A DNA stretch of 64,000 nucleotides from positions 1,909,913 to 1,973,912 of the forward strand of contig JAEUWY010000015.1 in assembly GCA_022059125.1 (NCBI GenBank), read 5' to 3'. The notes beneath the pieces are model-generated. The model ran no database searches and was not told the DNA's origin. It saw nothing but the letters and a program-made list of their open reading frames with translations. Positions 58,947 through 64,000 of this stretch are shown here, piece after piece; the stretch's first letter is position 1; each line of letters opens with the position of its first letter. Made by a program: the position numbers and the translations under genes. The DNA comes from Corynespora cassiicola (taxonomy: Eukaryota; Ascomycota; Dothideomycetes; Pleosporales; Corynesporascaceae).

Positions 58947-60139
58947 TCACTTTCGATTCTCCTCTATCCTAGATATCTCCGTTCGCGCAACGATCCCTTG
59001 CGTATAGTCTGACGGAGACTCTTGCGGCGTGACATAGGTACAGCGCGTTTGACTTGCAGTCACTACTTCCAACGGTAAAGAAATTGGCTTCGACGAGCTG
59101 TTCAAGTTGCTGGTGCCTGACTTGTCAGTGGATAGAAGAATCCATTTGCTAAGTCCCACGGAGCGCACAATAGGAGCAAAGCCGTTGCTAGACTTGCCAA
59201 TCACAGGTCCCAGGATCGGCATGCAACAAACAATCATCGCCACGTTGACTTCAATCTCGGACCATAGGATAAACAATGTGAAATCTGCGATGAAGTCGGG
59301 GTTTAGTTCCTTCTCATATGACGTCACGAGATACGTGAACATGCGAGCAACACCGGCTCCGATAGTACTGGCCTTGTGTTAGTTGTCGGGTCCGTTTGCC
59401 ACCAAGGCCTTACTTACAATAAACCAACCATGAACATGCTTGTTACGCCAAGTTTCTTTTTGAATGGCATTTGAAGTCGCCAGATCATTGGAACTGGCAT
59501 CAACATGATGATGAAGTCCGTGACCAGATCAGTCGCCGTGAAAACAGTGAGCATGTTGAGGGTATCGCTGCATTGCGTCAAAAAGAAGAAGATAGGCGCC
59601 CAGTTCCACGACCAATTTGTTCCGCACTGAAACACTGTGGCAAAGGTGAACGCAGCTGTCCAAGCGATGATTATACCAATCATTATTTGACCGAATTTTC
59701 GGAACTTGCGGTTGGAACCAAATATCCGATTCCAGAGAAACAAAATGGACGCCTTGATCAATCCAAAAGTGATCTTCTCGGTAATCTGGAAAGCATACTT
59801 GTATTTTTGAACAAGCTCCTCCAGCTTCGTGGGCGTCGGTAGATAGTCCACCAAGACGGAATGGCCAGTAATAGCCCCCTGTACAGTCGCAGCAATAAAT
59901 ATTGCATTGCAAGCCAAAACCATAAACTGTGTCAAACTTCAGCAATCTTTCCTTGTTCAACATGTTCGGGGTGTGCTTGCCATGGATACTATCGCCAGCC
60001 AGTCGTCTGTTCGGATGCCTGCTTTGAGCATCGTTCTGGCATAGATTCTGAGCGTAACTGATGCAATTGCCGTGGCCGAAAAGATTGAAGCCATGACTAT
60101 GAGACCTGTCTGGTCATTGACATGGCGTAAGCGAGGCAT
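58947..60139 (-). CDS. Fungal rhodopsin-domain integral membrane protein
   Basis: Three exons: 60139-59990, 59926-59418 and 59367-58947. Donors are GTATCC and GTAAGT; acceptors ACACAG and GGCCAG. The product is 359 residues with seven probable membrane helices: GLIVMASIFSATAIASVTLR, VLACNAIFIAATVQGAI, ITFGLIKASILFLW, IMIGIIIAWTAAFTFATVF, LNMLTVFTATDLVTDFIIML, FKKKLGVTSMFMVGLL and WSEIEVNVAMIVCCMPILGP. The WxxIE and CCMPILGP motifs and the DDW at the end of the first loop are typical of the fungal rhodopsin-domain (PTH11-related, SAT20-like) family. Such proteins are frequent in subtelomeric and secondary-metabolite regions; ligands are mostly unknown. The tail after residue 300 is Ser/Thr-rich and cytosolic. 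It is divergent from the UstYa gene. Confidence 0.88.
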
Positions 60140-60755
60140 ATTCCTCTTTTTTCGTTTCTTCCTTCGCCCTTTTGTTTTCTGTGAGGATTCTCTTTTTATT
60201 AATGCTTAATTTGAGTGACCTATGGCCTATAGAGAAGAAGCAGAATTGGATAGTATTGAGGAGCTGGAAATAAGTGAATGCTGCTTCATGTATGATCTGG
60301 GCCTAGGTCAAGTGAGGTAAGCAACGCAGGTTGGTAGTCTTGGCAATGTTACACGGCATTAAGTGGCAATCTAGGCACTCCGCAATCAGATGCAAGGAAG
60401 CGGCGCTGAGCTGTGGGTGCGCTGTAAGCTGATTGCAGAAGGACGATGATCTAGGCTGAAGGCAAATTCGAGGCAAACGACAGGGTAACCGGTGGCAAGA
60501 GTCCCTCCCCGCACTTCGCACGAGGCACAAATGCCAATTGCAGGCAATAATCAATTGATGTTGCATCACATCCGACTCGAAAGCTCTAGAAAATGAACCC
60601 AACTGAACCATGCCAAACCAGAAAGGAGACATGTCTCTCATATAGTTCTTTCCTACTAGAATTTTCAGAACATCCATTACTGCCAGAGGCATTTCTTGCG
60701 CAGTGAGATCCCACCTCGATTTTTCAAACATCGAACCATCACACTGAAAGTTAAA
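60140..60755. promoter_or_regulatory. Divergent promoter, membrane protein and UstYa
   Basis: 616 bp between the start codons of the rhodopsin-domain gene (minus) and the UstYa-type gene (plus). No binding site of a named regulator could be assigned. Short palindromes such as CCTAGG (about 60302) occur but are not diagnostic. Confidence 0.45.
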
Positions 60756-61583
60756 ATGTCTGAGATCTTTGACGACGAGGAGCACGATGTCTTGATGCTC
60801 AAGAGTAACGACAAAGAGAATGGCTACACAGAGAAATCCACTCGGTCTGCTGGTTCAGCCAAAGCTCGAAGCTATGTATTATTTGGCATTTTGCTAGTAG
60901 CCTCGCTATCGATGAATGTCATATTCACAGTCTTTGCAATCTCATCCTCTGCACCGCCTGAGACACGATCGAGATTTGGAATGCTTCAACGCGATCGTGA
61001 GGAACCTTATGTCCAGCTGACGAAGTTTGCCTCCGAAAACGATACTCTTCAAAATGAACTGTGGCACAACATCAACGTCGACCACGGTGTAGTCGCACTT
61101 TCCGATGACTGGGCAACACAGCGCGGTATCCGAACCGCGCAGAGATTTCCTTGGGATCAATCCAAAGGCATCTATATCCTACATGGCTACCATAACCTCC
61201 ACTGCCTCAAAATCGTGTACATCTCCATCAGCGAGTATCGCAATGGAGAGCGTCAGTCTCGCAAATGGCATCATATCAGTCACTGTATGGACGCTTTGCG
61301 GAGACAAATCTTGTGCGACGCCGATGACACACCGCGAGCTACAGACCGACGAGCAGAGGTTGTGAGCGGCCTTTTGCAACATCGAAGATGCCGGAGCTGG
61401 GAAAATCTGGAAAGGTTTGCAAAACAACATACGGCGTGCTACAAGCGACCAGAACGGCCGGATGGAAAGCCAAGGCTAGAACGATTCAAGCACTGTCCAT
61501 CGGATAGTGGTTACGTTGTGGTAGATGATTATGTACCAACGGAGGATTTTCTAGTGGGACTTCCAGAGGAGTCACTAGAGTAG
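60756..61583 (+). CDS. UstYa-family oxidase (DUF3328)
   Basis: A single exon of 275 residues. One membrane helix lies at about residues 40-63 (YVLFGILLVASLSMNVIFTV). Both diagnostic HxxHC motifs are present: HNLHC at 146-150 in ILHGYHNLHCLKIV and HISHC at 173-177 in KWHHISHCMDALRRQ. The rest follows the family: CDADDTPR, LLQHRRCRSWENLERFAKQH and ACYKRPE. UstYa-type proteins catalyse oxidative cyclisation of fungal ribosomal peptides (dikaritins such as ustiloxin, phomopsin, asperipin and victorin), acting in the secretory pathway on the precursor. The start MSEIFDDEEHD is the first ATG with an AAAATG context; the frame is open 60 bp upstream without ATG. It is convergent with the repeat precursor gene, with 250 bp between the stops, which strongly suggests that the precursor is its substrate. 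Confidence 0.93.
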   Translation: MSEIFDDEEHDVLMLKSNDKENGYTEKSTRSAGSAKARSYVLFGILLVASLSMNVIFTVFAISSSAPPETRSRFGMLQRDREEPYVQLTKFASENDTLQNELWHNINVDHGVVALSDDWATQRGIRTAQRFPWDQSKGIYILHGYHNLHCLKIVYISISEYRNGERQSRKWHHISHCMDALRRQILCDADDTPRATDRRAEVVSGLLQHRRCRSWENLERFAKQHTACYKRPERPDGKPRLERFKHCPSDSGYVVVDDYVPTEDFLVGLPEESLE

Positions 61584-61833
61584 CAGCCCTAAAAGTAATT
61601 TTGGAGTTTTCGCGGCGCAAAAAAAAAAAACGATGACACGCAGCTGTTGGAATAAAACATACGATGTTATTACCGAGTGAACGTCGACATCCGCACCTTT
61701 GCTCCAAAATGATTGTGATTGTGGTTGTGGAATAATAACCAACTGAAGTAGTCCAACTGATACTTTTCAATATTCCAATTGCGTATCAACGTGACAGCTG
61801 ATTTTGATGCTCCAGCTACATGTTGTGTATGAG

Positions 61834-62139
61834 CTAAAACCCATCAGAGACGTCGACACTCTCTTCGCTGCGCTTGAATCCATCTGAGACGTCCACATTC
61901 TCCTCGCTGCGCTTGAACCCATCGGAGACATCTACATTCTCCTTGCTGCGCTTAAAACCGTCAGATACGTCAACTCCAATCTCCGCGTTGTCTCGGAGTC
62001 TAAGAGTGGTCGTTGCGGCTTTTATAGTCAGCGGATTTTCTTGAAGATGCGAAATGATAGATGACATACGAGAGATAGGGGCAGCAATAGTGAAAGCAAA
62101 AAAGCCGAAGAGGGCGGCAGAAACTGTTATGACTCTCAT
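61834..62139 (-). CDS. RiPP precursor with four identical core repeats
   Basis: A single exon of 101 residues. Residues 1-20 form a signal peptide (MRVITVSAALFGFFAFTIAA). A leader follows to about residue 55. The C-terminal half consists of four copies of VDVSDGF at residues 56-62, 69-75, 82-88 and 95-101, with an exact 13-residue period. The first three are followed by Lys-Arg (63-64, 76-77, 89-90) and then by spacers SKEN, SEEN and SEES; the last copy ends at the stop. Lys-Arg is the Kex2 cleavage signal. The four copies use different synonymous codons (for Val GTT, GTA, GTG, GTC; for Phe TTT and TTC), so the peptide rather than the DNA has been conserved. This is the architecture of dikaritin precursors and other Kex2-processed repeat proteins. 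The core has Phe but no Tyr. The neighbouring UstYa genes point to an oxidised or cyclised product. Confidence 0.88.
   Translation of the reverse strand: MRVITVSAALFGFFAFTIAAPISRMSSIISHLQENPLTIKAATTTLRLRDNAEIGVDVSDGFKRSKENVDVSDGFKRSEENVDVSDGFKRSEESVDVSDGF
61837..61974 (-). repeat. Four 21 bp core units, 39 bp period
   Basis: Core units at 61954-61974, 61915-61935, 61876-61896 and 61837-61857, encoding the same heptapeptide on the minus strand. The units differ at many third codon positions but at no amino acid. The 18 bp between units encode Lys-Arg plus a four-residue Ser/Glu spacer, where small amino-acid changes are tolerated. Confidence 0.9.
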
Positions 62140-63498
62140 TCTGGAGTTTGTTGTGTAATCAATATCTGTTCAGAGAGTCTAAGATAGGGAGTATTCAACG
62201 CGATACGCTCGTGAAGGATTTTGCTATCTACCAGATGGTTATCTTATACTATTAGGGCGCCCACTACCCAGAGCCACACCCAGGTCAGCGAGTATCAAAA
62301 ACTATTGAAGCAGTTATTGCACAACTTTCAGGCAACGGATTATTTCCAAAATCTATAGACAGCATTATCTCATTGCAGTGCATGATGCGGTCCTGTAAGC
62401 GCAATTGTCTCATTTTTAGTCGAAATTGGAACGCCGGATGCACTGCGGTCACCACTCGGTCCCCGACAATGCATTTGTAATTCACGAAGAACCCTTTTCT
62501 GGTCAGCGACAGCAGGGATAACATATTAGAATTGAACGAACTCGGTCACTGACTTGCCAGTTGAGGCATATCTTAGGCAACACTTCGGTGCGCAGCACGT
62601 AGCTATGCTGTTAAATGGTTAGGGGTTGGGCTACCCATTCAACAGCCTACACGTAGTCACGACCTCCTCCTGCACATCGCTCCACTCTGCTGAACGGGAA
62701 ATTCAGTTGGACCGAGCTCAGCAGAATACGAGGCTGCAGACATAGAAGGAAGGAACTTACGAACAAGCGAATGACCTTTAAATGCGTGATTAACATCAAG
62801 GCAAACAATAACGAACGTCCAGGGGCGGATGCATGATTAAGTTGTGGGACACCCTCGTCCCGCAGCAAAACATGGACTGAGGTTCGCCCCCTCAACAAAA
62901 TATGAACTTAGGTTCGGGGTTGAACCAAAGGGAGGGAGACGACATGGATGAAGGTTGGCATTAATAGGTGGGTGTTTTATAATCATAAAAGGGATAGATC
63001 CGATAATCTAGGCGGTTGATTTGACGATAATGCCCCTTCTAAGCTCCAGGGGTAACACAATAAAGAGTAGTTGATTAGCTACTAGACGTTTCAAATATTC
63101 GAGTATGGTGTTGGTCATTATTGAGGAGTCGATGACGAAGGGTAGCATAGAGGGGGAATGGTATTTTCTTCCCTGCCAAGCGCAGGCCGAGGAGTTAGCA
63201 CATATACTTTTTACCGGTGTTCGAGAAAGACATCAGCGCCCTATCATGGTATAAATCATCATATTTGTGTTCTCACCAAGAATATGAAAAGTATACTGGC
63301 GCCCGTGCCTGTGCTTCTTTGTAGTTGTTACGGCACTAATTAAGCAAACGGGCGACATCCCTGTCAATTGTCACACTCATCATTGCACTAAAAGTTCGAA
63401 CGCTTATCCTTTAAAGCTACGAATTAATCTCGTCTGCAAGAGTACACAGTTACCAATAGTTATAGAGATCTCAGGTATCCAGAGACTTTGAACGCAGT
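62140..63498. other. Precursor promoter and unassigned stretch
   Basis: About 1.36 kb. The part near 62140-62280 should hold the precursor promoter. A minus-strand frame at 62285-62524 (79 codons) has no motif I recognise. An imperfect direct repeat, 62866-62890 and 62896-62920 with a 30 bp period, differs partly by C/T and G/A changes. No intact gene is supported. Confidence 0.45.
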
Positions 63499-63871
63499 TT
63501 AACCTTCATCTACCTTGACATGACCATGATCTATTCCTTGCGCCAAGAATCCACTGGCATTGAACACTCCGCGTTGTTCCACGAAACTTTTCAGTGCCTC
63601 GTAGTCTCGACACTTTCGTTGGAATCCGCTACCTAGGAATTCATTATTTTCGTCCACTGCGGGTTCTACAGTAGTGTCTGCCGAGCAAGTCAAGCCTTGC
63701 TGAAGATAGTCAAAGCAATGCGCAATGTGGGCGCCACGCTCTTTCCCAAAGTCAAATTCTTGCAACTCTTCCGAAGAAAAGTAATATGCCCGCCTTAAAG
63801 TATAAAGACAATGTAGTTGGTGGAAAACTGTGGGTATGGAGGTCGTAGGAGCAAGCTGGGTGTCTTTGAAA
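63499..63871 (-). pseudogene. UstYa-family gene cut by the telomere
   Basis: Reading away from the telomere, an open frame begins directly at the repeat junction with NFKDTQLAPTTSIPTVFHQL and contains both family motifs, HQLHC and HIAHC, followed by CFDYLQQGLTC, ADTTVEP, FQRKCRDYEALKSFVEQRG and the C-terminus HGHVKVDEG at a TAA. This is the C-terminal half of a UstYa protein. The N-terminal part, including the membrane helix and start codon, is absent: the frame runs into CCCTAA repeats. No ATG precedes the first HxxHC, so it is probably not translated as a normal protein. It is a second, different member from the intact gene at 60756; the family often works as pairs (UstYa/UstYb), so the loss may have disabled the pathway. 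Confidence 0.88.
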
Positions 63872-64000
63872 TTAGGGTTAGGGTTAGGGTTAGGGTTAGG
63901 GTTAGGGTTAGGGTTAGGGTTAGGGTTAGGGTTAGGGTTAGGGTTAGGTTAGGGTTAGGGTTAGGGTTAGGGTTAGGGTTAGGGTTAGGGTTAGGGTTAG
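63872..64000. repeat. Telomere, TTAGGG array
   Basis: About 21 tandem TTAGGG units on the plus strand running to the end of the window, the orientation expected of a right chromosome end. One unit near 63944-63948 is a TTAGG variant lacking one G. The first unit directly follows the coding sequence of the truncated UstYa gene (TTTGAAA then TTAGGG). No subtelomeric helicase gene or other subtelomeric repeat lies between. Confidence 0.97.

Noticed and set aside
61834..62139. Alpha-factor-type mating pheromone precursor
   Set aside because: The Lys-Arg repeat plan is shared, but ascomycete alpha-type pheromones usually carry Trp and Cys residues, and this core has neither. The two UstYa genes beside it favour a modified peptide. 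Not fully excluded.
62285..62524. 79-codon minus-strand frame between the precursor and the truncated UstYa gene
   Set aside because: No HxxHC motif, signal peptide or repeat; no family recognised.

Overview
This window is the right end of a chromosome of a filamentous ascomycete (Pezizomycotina). The evidence is short introns of about 50-60 bp, mostly with GTNNGT donors, fungus-specific families (Zn2Cys6 factor, UstYa/DUF3328, rhodopsin-domain membrane protein, BTB-RING), AT-rich transposon remains that look mutated by RIP, and a terminal TTAGGG array whose G-rich strand runs toward position 64000. The BTB-RING gene and the AT-rich isochore suggest Dothideomycetes, but that class is an inference.

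About 4.9-45.4 kb is a gene-sparse core segment with normal composition. In order it holds a Zn2Cys6 regulator, aldose 1-epimerase, a broken BTB-RING gene divergent from an intact BTB gene, DOP1 head-to-head with a small proline-rich membrane protein, a conserved-looking secreted protein with a long proline-rich linker, a C2H2 zinc-finger factor, a short-chain dehydrogenase, an unrecognised 547-residue protein, the complex I subunit GRIM-19 head-to-head with tRNA methyltransferase TRM10, and OXR1 (TLDc). Several gaps of 3-6 kb hold nothing I can support as a gene; two of them flank the transcription-factor genes.

From about 45.4 kb the sequence becomes subtelomeric. It has a divergent pair of paralogous six-cysteine small secreted proteins (48.2 and 50.2 kb). 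A roughly 5.4 kb AT-rich block (50.95-56.33 kb) follows, built from nested, decayed Tc1/mariner (DD34E) copies. The transposon edge lies about 20 bp from the stop codon of the next gene.

The last 7.7 kb, between the transposon block and the telomere, is the most interesting part: a type-B carboxylesterase, a rhodopsin-domain membrane protein, an intact UstYa-family oxidase, a short secreted precursor with four exact copies of a seven-residue core separated by Lys-Arg sites, and a second UstYa-family gene whose 5' part has been replaced by telomere repeats. I read this as a truncated dikaritin-type RiPP cluster (the class of ustiloxin, phomopsin, asperipin and victorin) with an unfamiliar core peptide. 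No tRNA, rRNA or CRISPR was found.
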